64,000 nucleotides of DNA from Acidobacteriota bacterium. Lineage in GTDB: Bacteria > Acidobacteriota > Holophagae > Holophagales > Holophagaceae. The translations under genes were made by a program, and so were the position numbers. Positions within the stretch are counted from its first letter, which is position 1, and every line of letters begins with the position of its first letter. A model generated the notes under the pieces. The model had not been told where the DNA came from. It was given only the letters and a program-made list of their open reading frames with translations, and searched no databases. The DNA lies in NCBI GenBank assembly GCA_016192145.1, contig JACPUT010000018.1, forward strand, positions 62,001 through 126,000, given 5' to 3'. This document shows positions 27,585 through 36,375 of this stretch, one piece after another.

Positions 27585-28690
27585 TGACTACTCCCGAAGC
27601 CCCCGTCCCCTGGCGCTGGCCCCGTGTGACGGGCCGGTGGGCGGCGCTGACGGGGGCCTTCTTCCTGGCCAACGCCCTGTGGCGGGGCGCCATGGTGAAC
27701 TTCGATCTGCAGGGCTCCGGCGCGAACGTCCCCTGGCCGGAGCCCTACGTGTGGGAGCTCACCTCGGGCCTCGTCGTCTGGGCCCTCCTCCCACTCATCC
27801 AGGCGGTGGTGCTCAACGCCTCCTGGGGCCAGGTCCGGTGGGGCCGGTTCCTCGGCCTGCACCTCACGGGGGGCGTGCTGTTCTGGCTGCTCCACGTGGC
27901 CGGGCTCTGGGGCCTACGGGTGCTCATCTACCGGGCAGCGGGGTGGGGTGACTATCACTACGGGGATCTGATCCCCCGCATCCTTGGGGAAGGGGGAAAG
28001 GACCTCTTCTCCTTCGGCATCCTCGCGGCCGTGCTGCACGCGGTGGTGCTGCGCCAGGCCCGGCAGGCGCGGGAACTGGCCCTCTCCCGCCTGGAGACGG
28101 AGCTGAAGGAGGCGCGCCTCCAGGCCCTCGCCGCGCAGCTGGATCCGCACTTCCTCTTCAATGCCCTGAACACGCTCAGCGCCGTGATCTACGAGGACGT
28201 GCCGAAGGCCGATAGCCTCATCTGCGATCTGGGGCTCATGCTCCGCGACAACCTCGAGGCGGATGGACCCACCTGGACCCTGCAGCGGGAATTGGATCAC
28301 CTGGGCCACTACCTGGCCTTCGTCCGCGCCCGTTTCGGCGATCGCGTGCGGGTGGAGCTGGCGGTGGAGGCCCGCCTCGGCTCCACCCCCGTGCCCCGCT
28401 TCGCGCTGCAGCGGCTGGTGGAGAACGCCCTCAAGCACAACGAAGGCGAGGCGGGGCGGCCGCTGGCCATCCAGGTTTCGGCGCGAGCGGAACGGGGTGC
28501 GGCCCACCTTTTCGTGACCGACGATGGCGTGGGTTTCCCCGAACGGGAGGCCCCGGGCCTGGGCCTCGAGAACCTCCGCCGCAGCCTGAACCTTCTGCAC
28601 GGCGGCAGGGCCACCCTCTCGGTGGGAAACCGCCGAGAGGGGGGTGCCGCGGTGGAGCTGATCCTGCCCCTGGAGGGCGGGAATGCCTGA
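27584..28690 (+). CDS. LytS/YehU-type sensor histidine kinase
   Basis: A 368-residue kinase with four N-terminal membrane helices (to about residue 160), a coiled linker and the His_kinase domain: phosphoacceptor box QLDPHFLFNALNTLS, followed by a GHKL ATPase with ALQRLVENALKHN and DDGVGF. It lacks a separate extracellular sensor domain. It overlaps by 8 bp the LytTR response regulator, its certain partner. Phosphate flows from His to the regulator's Asp. Confidence 0.9.
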   Translation: MTTPEAPVPWRWPRVTGRWAALTGAFFLANALWRGAMVNFDLQGSGANVPWPEPYVWELTSGLVVWALLPLIQAVVLNASWGQVRWGRFLGLHLTGGVLFWLLHVAGLWGLRVLIYRAAGWGDYHYGDLIPRILGEGGKDLFSFGILAAVLHAVVLRQARQARELALSRLETELKEARLQALAAQLDPHFLFNALNTLSAVIYEDVPKADSLICDLGLMLRDNLEADGPTWTLQRELDHLGHYLAFVRARFGDRVRVELAVEARLGSTPVPRFALQRLVENALKHNEGEAGRPLAIQVSARAERGAAHLFVTDDGVGFPEREAPGLGLENLRRSLNLLHGGRATLSVGNRREGGAAVELILPLEGGNA

Positions 28691-29432
28691 AGCCCTCCGG
28701 GTGCTTATCGCCGATGACGAGGCGCCGGCTCGCGCCAAGCTCCGTCGCCTGCTGGAGGGGGTCCCGCGCTTCGAGTTGGTGGGCGAGGCGGAGGATGGCC
28801 TGCGCGCCGTGGCCCTGGTGCGGGAGCTGCAGCCGGACCTCCTCCTCCTCGATATCCAGATGCCGGGCCTCACGGGGTTTGAAGTGCTGGAGGCCCTGGG
28901 TGAACCCCGTCCGCAGATCGTGTTTTCCACGGCCTTCGACCGCTTCGCCATGGAGGCCTTCGAGGCGGCCGCCGTGGATTACCTCCTGAAGCCCTACGAT
29001 GGCGCGCGCTTCCGCCGGGCCATGGACCGCGCGGTGGCCTTGCAGGAAGGGAAGGGGCGGGAAGTGAAGGCCCTCCTCCGGCGCCTGGCCGCCGCACCCC
29101 TGGAGCGCCTGCTGGTGGAGGGCGAGCGGGGGCTGGAAGCCTTGCCGCTGCGGGGCATCCTCCGATTGGAGGCGGATGGGAAGGTGGTCCGGGTTCACGC
29201 GGAGAAGGGCGTCTTCGAACTCCGGAAGGCCCTGAAGGAGCTCGAGGCGCGCCTTCCCGCCCACCGCTTCTGCCGCGTCCACCGGAGCGCACTCGTCTCC
29301 CTGGAGGCGGTGGCGCGATTGGAGCCTTGGGATCACGGGGATGGGCTGCTCATCCTGAAGGACGGCAGCCACTGCGTGCTGAGCCGCACCCATCGGGCCA
29401 CCTTCCTGGCCCGCTGGGGTGGGTCCGGATAA
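28683..29432 (+). CDS. LytTR-family response regulator
   Basis: A 249-residue regulator. The receiver domain has acidic residues DDE near residue 11, phosphoacceptor Asp in LLLLDIQMPG, T in STAFDR and K in YLLKPYD. A C-terminal LytTR DNA-binding domain (about 150-245, KVVRVHAEKGVFELRKALKE, FCRVHRSALVSLEAV) follows. LytTR proteins bind short direct repeats; the closest promoter is in front of the DUF2157 gene. Confidence 0.92.
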   Translation: MPEALRVLIADDEAPARAKLRRLLEGVPRFELVGEAEDGLRAVALVRELQPDLLLLDIQMPGLTGFEVLEALGEPRPQIVFSTAFDRFAMEAFEAAAVDYLLKPYDGARFRRAMDRAVALQEGKGREVKALLRRLAAAPLERLLVEGERGLEALPLRGILRLEADGKVVRVHAEKGVFELRKALKELEARLPAHRFCRVHRSALVSLEAVARLEPWDHGDGLLILKDGSHCVLSRTHRATFLARWGGSG

Positions 29433-29454
29433 AGGTTGCAAACTTTTCAAATGT

Positions 29455-29472
29455 CCATACGATTGCGTATGG
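29455..29472. promoter_or_regulatory. Palindrome in front of the DUF2157 gene
   Basis: CCATACG-ATTG-CGTATGG, a perfect 7-4-7 inverted repeat 14 bp before the chosen start codon. It could be an operator or an mRNA hairpin that hides the ribosome site. Confidence 0.5.
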
Positions 29473-29486
29473 AAATGGAGCCGCCC

Positions 29487-30614
29487 ATGGAATCCCTGGA
29501 AACGCTACTGAGCCGCTGGGTGCAGGCGGGCCTGTTGGATGAGGCAGCCGCCGGGCGCATAAGGGAATTCGAGGGAGGCCGCGAACCCGAGCGGCACCTG
29601 CGATGGCCCGCGATCCTCGCCATCTCCTTCGGTTCCCTCATGGTGGCGGGGGGTGTGCTGCTCTTCGTGGCGGCCCACTGGGAGCGCATGGGCGCGGCCA
29701 GCCGCTTCCTTTCGGTGCTCGCGATGGTCGGGGTGTTCCACCTGGCCGGTGCCTGGTTCACGGACCGGATGCCGAAGCTGGCCACGGCCCTCCACGGCAT
29801 CGGCACCCTGACCCTGGGCGCGGGCATTTTCCTGGGGGGTCAGATCTTCAACCTCGCGGAGCACTGGCCCGGAGGCGTGATGCTCTGGGCCCTGGGCGCC
29901 TGGATCGGTTACGCGCTATTGCGGGACTGGGTGCAGGGCCTGCTCGCGTCGCTGCTCACGCCCATCTGGCTCATCGGCGAGTGGGTGGTGGCCATGGACC
30001 GGATGCACAGCTCGGGCGATGAGGCGCGGGTGCTCACCTTCGGGGTGCTGCTGCTGGCCATCACCTACTTCACCGCACGGCATAGCGAGGCCGACAGCCC
30101 CTTGCGGAAGGCCCTCATGTGGGTGGGCGGGTTGGCAACCTTGCCCGGGGTGTTCTCCGTGATCATCACCTCCCACGAGTTCCGGCACCGGCTGGGGCCG
30201 CAGGGCGGATCGGGGCTCCTGGCCCTGGGGTGGGCGGTGGCCCTGCTCGCGCCCCTGGCCCTCGCGGCCCGCCTGCGGGGTTCCGGGGCCTGGATGAACG
30301 CGGTGGCCGCCGGCTGGGTGGGACTGCTCGGCATCATGAACGGCCGCGAGCTCCCCTTGTACGCCTGGTGCGCCCTCGGGGCCGTGGGGCTCGTGTTCTG
30401 GGGCCTGCACGAGGCGCGCCGGGAACGCGTGAACTTGGGCATCGCGGGCTTCGCGATCACGTTGATGTTCTTCTACTTCAGCTCCGTCATGGACAAGCTG
30501 GGACGCTCGCTCGGGCTCATGGGGCTGGGCCTGGTCTTCCTGCTCGGGGGCTGGCAATTGGAACGCCTGCGCCGCCGACTGAATGCGCGCATCGCCCAGG
30601 GAGGTGCCCGATGA
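29487..30614 (+). CDS. DUF2157 membrane protein
   Basis: A 375-residue protein. A soluble N-terminal helix region (LLSRWVQAGLLDEAAAGRIREFE) is typical of DUF2157, followed by about ten membrane helices. Earlier in-frame starts overlap the palindrome; ATG 29487 has GGAG 6 nt before it. Coupled by a 4-bp overlap to a GDYXXLXY-domain gene, the usual partner of this family. Function unknown; often viewed as an envelope protein pair. Confidence 0.85.
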   Translation: MESLETLLSRWVQAGLLDEAAAGRIREFEGGREPERHLRWPAILAISFGSLMVAGGVLLFVAAHWERMGAASRFLSVLAMVGVFHLAGAWFTDRMPKLATALHGIGTLTLGAGIFLGGQIFNLAEHWPGGVMLWALGAWIGYALLRDWVQGLLASLLTPIWLIGEWVVAMDRMHSSGDEARVLTFGVLLLAITYFTARHSEADSPLRKALMWVGGLATLPGVFSVIITSHEFRHRLGPQGGSGLLALGWAVALLAPLALAARLRGSGAWMNAVAAGWVGLLGIMNGRELPLYAWCALGAVGLVFWGLHEARRERVNLGIAGFAITLMFFYFSSVMDKLGRSLGLMGLGLVFLLGGWQLERLRRRLNARIAQGGAR

Positions 30615-31198
30615 GTGGCCTGCGCAAGGGACTTCTCCTCGGGGGCCTTCACCTGCTCCTCCTCCTCAGCCTCGGCGGCAAGCTGCTGCTGGACCGCGCC
30701 ACGCGGCCCCGCATGTGGCTGAAGGCCGCGCCCGTGGATCCGGATCTACCCATTCGGGGGCGCTATGTGCGGCTGCGGGTGGAGGTGCCGGTCACGGGCG
30801 TGGAATTGCCGCCGGCCCGGCCCCGCCCGAAGGATTGGCGGGAAACGGAACCCTGGCCTCCGCGATGGGAGCGGCACCATGTACGGGTGGAGCTTCAGGC
30901 CGCGGGCGGGGGCCTGAAGGCCGTGGGCAGGCCCAAGGATGGGGCGGGAGAACCGGCCTGGATGCCCCGCGGCGACGCGGAGCTTCCCGAGCGGATGCGG
31001 GGCCTTCCGAAGGAAAGCTGGGTCGTCATCCTTCAGGAACCCTTGGCCTTCTTCATTCCGGAGCACGTGCCCGACCCCTCGCGCCGGGCGCCCGGCGAGG
31101 AGCTCTGGGTGGAGGTGACCCTGCCCAGGAAGGGGCCGCTGCGGCCGATTCGGTTGGCCGTGAAGAAGGATGGGGCATTCAACCCCCTTCCTTATTAG
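30611..31198 (+). CDS. GDYXXLXY-domain protein
   Basis: A 195-residue protein with one N-terminal membrane helix and an extracytoplasmic domain. The signature reads DPDLPIRGRYVRLRVEV, a variant of PxDPxxLxGDYxxLxY with GRY for GDY. The middle is Pro/Arg-rich; the C-terminal portion is beta-like. The usual neighbour of DUF2157 proteins, with which it overlaps; probably a complex. Role unknown. Confidence 0.75.
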   Translation: MSGLRKGLLLGGLHLLLLLSLGGKLLLDRATRPRMWLKAAPVDPDLPIRGRYVRLRVEVPVTGVELPPARPRPKDWRETEPWPPRWERHHVRVELQAAGGGLKAVGRPKDGAGEPAWMPRGDAELPERMRGLPKESWVVILQEPLAFFIPEHVPDPSRRAPGEELWVEVTLPRKGPLRPIRLAVKKDGAFNPLPY

Positions 31199-31205
31199 AG
31201 CCAAT

Positions 31206-31238
31206 GGGCGGTCGACTTCTGGAGGAGGTGGACCGCCC
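31206..31238. terminator. Hairpin between convergent genes
   Basis: GGGCGGTC pairs with GACCGCCC across a 17-nt loop, between the GDYXXLXY gene and the DUF6448 gene. There is no T-run; it may act in both directions. Confidence 0.4.
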
Positions 31239-31246
31239 GAGGTTCC

Positions 31247-31852
31247 TCAGTGGGCGTGGGCGGTGTGGGCTTCTCCCTCCACGCCGTGGGCGGGGGCGCC
31301 CGCGGCCCCGTAGAGGCCTTCCACGTAATGGATGTAAGTGACGTAGGCGGCCACGAAGCGGCGCCCGGCCTCCACGTCACCCGCAGGGAAGTCCTTGGCT
31401 TTGCGCGCGACGTCGAAACGGGCATGCAGGCCCTCGTGGGCCCGGTCGCTGAGGAGCTTCCACACGGGTTTGAGGTCGCCGGTCTCCAGGGCCCGATCGC
31501 CGGCGGGCAGGGCGGGGCCGAAATCCGTGCCCGCGGGCTTGAGCCCGGTGTAGGGCGCGCCTTCGCCGGCCCGGTGCACGCGCACGAGGGTTTCGAAGAA
31601 GAACTGGTCGGCCACCTTCTGGGCCTCGCCGCCGAGTTTGCGCACCTCCCGGGTGCGGGCGAAGGCCTGCCGGATCTCGGTCTCGTCGGACTTCCGGACC
31701 CAGATGAGGACGGAGGCGACTTCGCCGGAGGCCAGGGCGGCCTGGGCGGCCTTCACCACGGGGCCATCCCAGGTGTCGCAATGGGCGAAGGCGGCCATGG
31801 GGCTGAGGAGGGCCGCGAGGGTGAAGGAGCGGAACGTCGTGGGAACGCGCAT
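31247..31852 (-). CDS. DUF6448-family secreted protein
   Basis: A 201-residue protein with a signal peptide (cleavage near MAAFA-HCD). Conserved strings are HCDTWDGPVV, LIWVRKSDETEI, FFETLVRVHRAGEGAPYTGLKPAG and YIHYVEGLYG. This is an uncharacterised periplasmic family; the many His residues, including the C-terminal HTAHAH, hint at metal binding. The last gene of a three-gene operon with a cupin and a TetR repressor. Confidence 0.75.
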   Translation of the reverse strand: MRVPTTFRSFTLAALLSPMAAFAHCDTWDGPVVKAAQAALASGEVASVLIWVRKSDETEIRQAFARTREVRKLGGEAQKVADQFFFETLVRVHRAGEGAPYTGLKPAGTDFGPALPAGDRALETGDLKPVWKLLSDRAHEGLHARFDVARKAKDFPAGDVEAGRRFVAAYVTYIHYVEGLYGAAGAPAHGVEGEAHTAHAH

Positions 31853-31881
31853 GGAGATCTCCGTGGAATCGTGAGGGTGGA

Positions 31882-32211
31882 TCAGGCGGTGAGGCCCCGG
31901 GCGTGGATCACCAGGGCGTGGGAGGGGGCCAAGGCTCGCACGGCGTGGCGCACGGTGCGGGGGACGGCGAGGTACTGGCCGGGTCGCAGCCGATGCCACG
32001 TCTCTCCGAGCAGCACCTCGATGGAGCCGGCCAGGAGTTGGACGCCAGCTTCGTAGGCGACGGCGTGGGGAGGCACCTCCACGCCTCCGTCCAGGGCGAG
32101 CAACACCACCTTGGTCTGATCGGGGGCGAGGTCGATGAGGGGCTGGTTGGCCCGCTTGCCCTCCGGGACGGGCAGCAGGCGATCCAGGGCGGTGATGGGC
32201 AGGTTGATCAT
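31882..32211 (-). CDS. Cupin-domain protein
   Basis: A 109-residue single cupin barrel (GVEVPPHAVAYEAGVQLLAGSIEVLLG and LRPGQYLAVPRTVRHAV). The metal-binding motif is partial: H-x5-E in the first half and H in the second. It may bind a small ligand or anion. It sits between the TetR gene and the DUF6448 gene, with 23 and 29 bp gaps. Confidence 0.8.
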   Translation of the reverse strand: MINLPITALDRLLPVPEGKRANQPLIDLAPDQTKVVLLALDGGVEVPPHAVAYEAGVQLLAGSIEVLLGETWHRLRPGQYLAVPRTVRHAVRALAPSHALVIHARGLTA

Positions 32212-32234
32212 GGCGGTCCTTGGGGTGGGAGGGG

Positions 32235-32831
32235 TCAGCGGCGCGCGGGCGGCGGGGCCAGCAGGGTGAGGAGAGTGTTGGAGAGGGTTTCCACGTCGGA
32301 TTCCTTCCCCTGGCCCAGGGAGCGGGAGAGGACCAGGTTCTGCAGGGTGCCCATGACGATGGGGAGCAGGGTCTCCGCGGGCAGGTCCGAGCGGAGCTCG
32401 CCCCGGGCCATGGCCTCCTGCAGGGCCTCCAGCAGGTAGGCGCGGGTGCGCAGCACCAGGTTCCGCAGCCGGGTGGAGGCGCTGCGGGGCAGGGCCAGGG
32501 CGAATTGCTCCGAGAACATCAGGCGCGCGATGCCCGCATGGCGGCCGATGGCCTTGGCGCGGGCCTCGAAGAGGCCTTTGATGCGTTGCAGGGGCTCGCA
32601 GGCGCGATCCGGGATGGTCTCCAGGATCAGCTCCTCCACCCGCAGGGCCACGGCCTCCAGGATCTCATCCCGGTTGGCGAAGTGGCGGAAGGGCGCCCCC
32701 TGGCTCACGCCCAGCTCCGCGGCCAGGGTGGCGGTGGTGAGGGCGGCGATGCCCTGCTTGCCGATGATCCGCAGGGCCGCGTCGGCGATATCCAGCTGCT
32801 TGGGCGAGAGGGGGAGGGTGGGACTGCTCAT
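32235..32831 (-). CDS. TetR-family repressor
   Basis: A 198-residue TetR-type protein with helix-turn-helix at about residues 15-58 (ALTTATLAAELGVSQGAPFRHFANRDEI). ATG 32831 is used because the eight codons upstream overlap the operator-like palindrome. It heads the TetR-cupin-DUF6448 operon. Ligand unknown. Confidence 0.85.
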   Translation of the reverse strand: MSSPTLPLSPKQLDIADAALRIIGKQGIAALTTATLAAELGVSQGAPFRHFANRDEILEAVALRVEELILETIPDRACEPLQRIKGLFEARAKAIGRHAGIARLMFSEQFALALPRSASTRLRNLVLRTRAYLLEALQEAMARGELRSDLPAETLLPIVMGTLQNLVLSRSLGQGKESDVETLSNTLLTLLAPPPARR

Positions 32832-32842
32832 GATGTGAATGT

Positions 32843-32858
32843 AAGTAAGCATTTACTT
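32843..32858. promoter_or_regulatory. Probable TetR operator
   Basis: AAGTAA-GCAT-TTACTT, a perfect 6-4-6 inverted repeat 12 bp upstream of the repressor start, in an AT-rich patch unlike the surroundings. Confidence 0.7.
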
Positions 32859-32951
32859 TTTGCAAATCAAGTGTGACCAATGTCCATGCGGACTTGGGAG
32901 GAACCCGCCGGTTCAAAGGTGGAACCCACCCGCCTCTGGCATCCTGGAGCC

Positions 32952-35762
32952 ATGCCCGAGCAGCGCCTCTACCTCCTGGATACCTTCGCGTTCATTTTCC
33001 GTTCCTACTTCGCCAATCCCCGGCTGAAGAACGGCGCGGCCTACACCTTCGTCCGGATCGTCCTTCAACTGCTGGAGAAACACCAGCCCACGCACATCGC
33101 CTGCGTCTTCGATACGCCAGAACCCACCTTCCGGCACCAGATCTATCCCGAGTACAAGGCCAACCGCGACGCCATGCCCGAGGATTTGCGCCCGCAGATC
33201 CCCCTCATCCGGCAGCTCATCGAGGCCTTGAACATCCCCATCGTGGAACTGCACGGCTACGAGGCGGACGACGTCATGGGCACCCTGGCCCGGGAGTCCG
33301 CGGCCCACGGCCTGCCCTCGGTCATCGTGAGCCCCGACAAGGACCTGCTCCAGCTCGTGGATGACGAGCTGATGATCCAGGTGCTCAACACGAAGGATGG
33401 CGAGGTGTGGCATGACCGCGCCGGCGTGAAGGAACGCATGGGCGTGTGGCCCGAGCAGGTGGTGGACTTCCTCTCCCTCCTGGGCGACGCCTCCGATAAC
33501 GTGAAGGGCGTGCCTGGCATCGGCGAGAAGGGCGCGGCCACCCTGCTGGAGAAGTACGGAACCCTGGATGGCGTCATCGCCGCCAAGGGCGAGCTGAAGC
33601 CCAAGCAGCGCGAGGGCCTGGAAATGAGCCTGGAGCCCGAGACGGGCTGGCTGGACCTCACCCGGCGCCTCGTCACGGTGGTCACGGATCTGCAGCTGCC
33701 CCTGCATCCCAAGGATCTGGGCTACAAGGGCCTCGATGAGGCCAAGGCCCGGGAGACCTTCAAGGCGCTGGGCTTCCAGTCCCTCACGAAGGAGTTCACG
33801 GCCACCGCCGCCGAGAGCCACACGGAACGCCGCTACCGGGCCGCCGCCTCCCTCAAGGATGTGGAAGAGGCCGTGGCCGCCATCCGCGCCATCGGCCGCT
33901 TCGGCGTGGATACGGAGACCACCAGCATCGAAGCCACCCGCGGCCATCTGGTGGGCATCAGCCTCGCCTGGAGACCCAACGAGGGCCTCTACATCCCGCT
34001 GGCGCACCTCAAGGCCCCGAGCCAGGACACGGAGGGTGCCCTGCCGGGTCTGCTGCCCGATAGTGGCCTCGCGGACTCGGCTCTCGATATGGTGGGCGAC
34101 CCCGATGCCTACTTCGCCGGGCTCGCTTCCCACCTGGATCCGCGCAACCTCCCTTTCACGGCGGTACGCCGCGTGCTGGGGCCGCTGTTGGCGGACCCAG
34201 GTGTTGGCAAGGTGGGCCAGAACCTCAAGTACGACCTCATCGTGCTGGGCCGCCATGGCCTGCCCATTCATGGGATCGCCGACGACAGCATGATCCAGAG
34301 CTTTCTGGCGGAATCCGGCATGCGCCACAACCTGGACGACCTCAGCGTGCGGCACCTGGATATCAAGCCCATCGCCTTCGAGGATGTCGTCGGCAAGGGC
34401 AAGGCGATGAAGCGCTTCGACGAGGCGGACTTCGACCAGTCTGTGCAGTACGCCGCCGAGGACGCCGACCTTACCCTGCAGCTGGCGGGCAAGCTGGCGC
34501 CGCGCCTCTCGGACGAGGGCCTGCGGATGCTCTACCGCGAGGTGGACCTGCCCCTCGTGGAAGTGCTCGCCGGCATGGAACGCACCGGTGTCCGGCTGGA
34601 CCTCGAGGTGCTCGCCAGGCTCTCCGCCGAGTTCGGCGCCGAGCGCGAGCGGGCCGCCGCCCGCGTCACCGAGCTGGCCGGGGAGGCCTTCAACCTCAAC
34701 AGCCCCGCCCAGCTGGGCCGCATCCTCTTCGACAAGCTCAAGCTGCCCGTCATCAAGTACACGGGCAAGACCAAGGCCCCCAGCACGGACGAGGAGACCC
34801 TGGAGGAGTTGGCCACGGAGCACGATGCGGAGATCGCCCGGGAGCTCCTGCGCCACCGCCAGATGGTGAAGCTGCTGGGCACCTACGTGGACGCGCTGCC
34901 CCTCATGGTGAATCCCCTCACGGGCCGCGTGCACACGAAGCTCCACCAAGCCGTGGTTCCCACGGGGCGCCTCGCCTCCAACGATCCGAATCTGCAGAAC
35001 ATCCCCGTGCGCACCGAGGAGGGCCGCGCCATCCGCGCCGCCTTCGTGCCCGAGCCGGGTTGGTTGCTGCTGGACGCGGACTACAGCCAGATCGAGCTGC
35101 GGGTGGTGGCGGCCTTGGCCGAGGATCCCGTGCTGCTGGGCGCCTTCGCGCGCGGCGAGGACATCCACCGCCGCACGGCCTCCGAGGTCTACGGCGTGCC
35201 CATGGAAGAGGTCACCTCCGAACAACGCAGCGCCTCCAAGGCCGTGAACTTCGGCCTCCTCTACGGCCAGGGGGCCTTCGCCCTCGCCGCCAACATCGGC
35301 GTGTCCCAGAAGGAGGCCAAGGCCTTCATCGAGCGCTACTTCGAGCGCATGCCCAAGGTGGCCGAGTGGATCGAGGGGACCAAGGCCAAGGCCATCCAGG
35401 AGGGCCTCGTGCGCACCCACTGGGGCCGCATCCGCAGCATCCCCGAGCTGCAGAGCAGCAACAAGCAGTTCCAGGCCCAGGGCCTGCGGGAGGCGGTGAA
35501 CACGGTGGTGCAGGGCACCGCCGCGGACCTCATGAGGCGGGCCATGGTCCGCCTGCACCGCAGCCTGCAGGCCGAGGGCCTGAAGGCGCGGTTGCTCCTC
35601 CAGGTCCACGACGAACTGCTGGTGGAATGCCCCCCCGCCGAGGCCGCCCGCGCTTCCGAGCTTCTGCGCGAAGCCATGGAAGGCGCGGACGATCTGGGGG
35701 CCCTGGGTGTCAAGCTGGCGGCGGAAGTACGCCAGGGGCGGAGCTGGTTGGAGGCCAAGTAA
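32952..35762 (+). CDS. polA: DNA polymerase I
   Basis: A 936-residue polymerase with all three domains. 5'-3' exonuclease at about 1-290 (YEADDVMGTLA, SPDKDLLQLVD, GDASDNVKGVPGIG). 3'-5' exonuclease at about 300-520; GVDTETTS, the NLKYD region and YAAEDAD keep the acidic residues needed for proofreading. Polymerase at about 560-936 (DADYSQIELRVVA, VNFGLLYGQG, QVHDELLVECP). It repairs and finishes Okazaki fragments. ATG 32952 aligns with the family start (MPEQRLYLLDTFAF) though its ribosome site is poor (GGAG only 2-3 nt away). Confidence 0.95.
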   Translation: MPEQRLYLLDTFAFIFRSYFANPRLKNGAAYTFVRIVLQLLEKHQPTHIACVFDTPEPTFRHQIYPEYKANRDAMPEDLRPQIPLIRQLIEALNIPIVELHGYEADDVMGTLARESAAHGLPSVIVSPDKDLLQLVDDELMIQVLNTKDGEVWHDRAGVKERMGVWPEQVVDFLSLLGDASDNVKGVPGIGEKGAATLLEKYGTLDGVIAAKGELKPKQREGLEMSLEPETGWLDLTRRLVTVVTDLQLPLHPKDLGYKGLDEAKARETFKALGFQSLTKEFTATAAESHTERRYRAAASLKDVEEAVAAIRAIGRFGVDTETTSIEATRGHLVGISLAWRPNEGLYIPLAHLKAPSQDTEGALPGLLPDSGLADSALDMVGDPDAYFAGLASHLDPRNLPFTAVRRVLGPLLADPGVGKVGQNLKYDLIVLGRHGLPIHGIADDSMIQSFLAESGMRHNLDDLSVRHLDIKPIAFEDVVGKGKAMKRFDEADFDQSVQYAAEDADLTLQLAGKLAPRLSDEGLRMLYREVDLPLVEVLAGMERTGVRLDLEVLARLSAEFGAERERAAARVTELAGEAFNLNSPAQLGRILFDKLKLPVIKYTGKTKAPSTDEETLEELATEHDAEIARELLRHRQMVKLLGTYVDALPLMVNPLTGRVHTKLHQAVVPTGRLASNDPNLQNIPVRTEEGRAIRAAFVPEPGWLLLDADYSQIELRVVAALAEDPVLLGAFARGEDIHRRTASEVYGVPMEEVTSEQRSASKAVNFGLLYGQGAFALAANIGVSQKEAKAFIERYFERMPKVAEWIEGTKAKAIQEGLVRTHWGRIRSIPELQSSNKQFQAQGLREAVNTVVQGTAADLMRRAMVRLHRSLQAEGLKARLLLQVHDELLVECPPAEAARASELLREAMEGADDLGALGVKLAAEVRQGRSWLEAK

Positions 35763-35765
35763 GGC

Positions 35766-36302
35766 TCATTTCGCCCGCACCACGCTGATTTGGGCGGAGC
35801 CTCCGGCGCGCGCCGATTTCGAGGAGGCCGTGATGGGCCCGATGATGCCGCGCAGGTTCTTGTTGACCAGCAGCTCATGCCCCGTGCCCTCGCCGATGGC
35901 GAAGGCGGCGCCGTTGTCGAGGGCGCGGGCCTGGGTGCCGACCACGGGGATCCGTCCATCCAACTGCATGACGGCAAAGGTGGCATGGGGTGCTCCATCC
36001 TTGACCAGTCGATCTTTCGGCAGGAGCACCATCAGTTCCGTGCCGGTTCGGCTGAGCACATGGGCGGCGGCACCGACCTGATCTCGGGATTTGATGTCCA
36101 CCACCGTGATGTGGCCGGAGCCCATGGCCTCCGCCAGCCTTTGCACATCGGCCCGGCTGAAGCCGTAGTCGCAGATCACGCCGTAGTGGACCTTATCGGG
36201 AAAGGAGGCCCGAGTGGCTTGGGCGAGGTCGGAGAAGGGATTGGGGGTCTGGGCGGCCAGGGGAGCGCCGACGACGAGAAGGGAGAGAAGCATGGAGCGC
36301 AT
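35766..36302 (-). CDS. Secreted protein of unknown function
   Basis: A 178-residue protein with a clear signal peptide (MRSMLLSLLVVGAPLAAQ). The mature part starts TPNPFSDLAQ and has a Rossmann-like alternation (YGVICDYGFSRADVQRLAEAM, ITVVDIKSRDQVGAAAHVL, ELMVLLPKDRLVKDG). It resembles the core of periplasmic ABC-binding or YfiR-like proteins, but I cannot assign it. It ends 3 bp from the polA stop, tail to tail. Confidence 0.65.
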   Translation of the reverse strand: MRSMLLSLLVVGAPLAAQTPNPFSDLAQATRASFPDKVHYGVICDYGFSRADVQRLAEAMGSGHITVVDIKSRDQVGAAAHVLSRTGTELMVLLPKDRLVKDGAPHATFAVMQLDGRIPVVGTQARALDNGAAFAIGEGTGHELLVNKNLRGIIGPITASSKSARAGGSAQISVVRAK

Positions 36303-36375
36303 GGGCGCCTCCTGAGATGAAGCCGGGTCGGACTTCCCCTGCCGCCGAAGGGCGGCCCGGACGAGTCAAGGATGC

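Noticed and set aside
32913-35609. A long minus-strand open frame opposite polA
   Set aside because: Every DNA polymerase I motif is on the plus strand; the antisense translation has no recognisable domain and biased composition.
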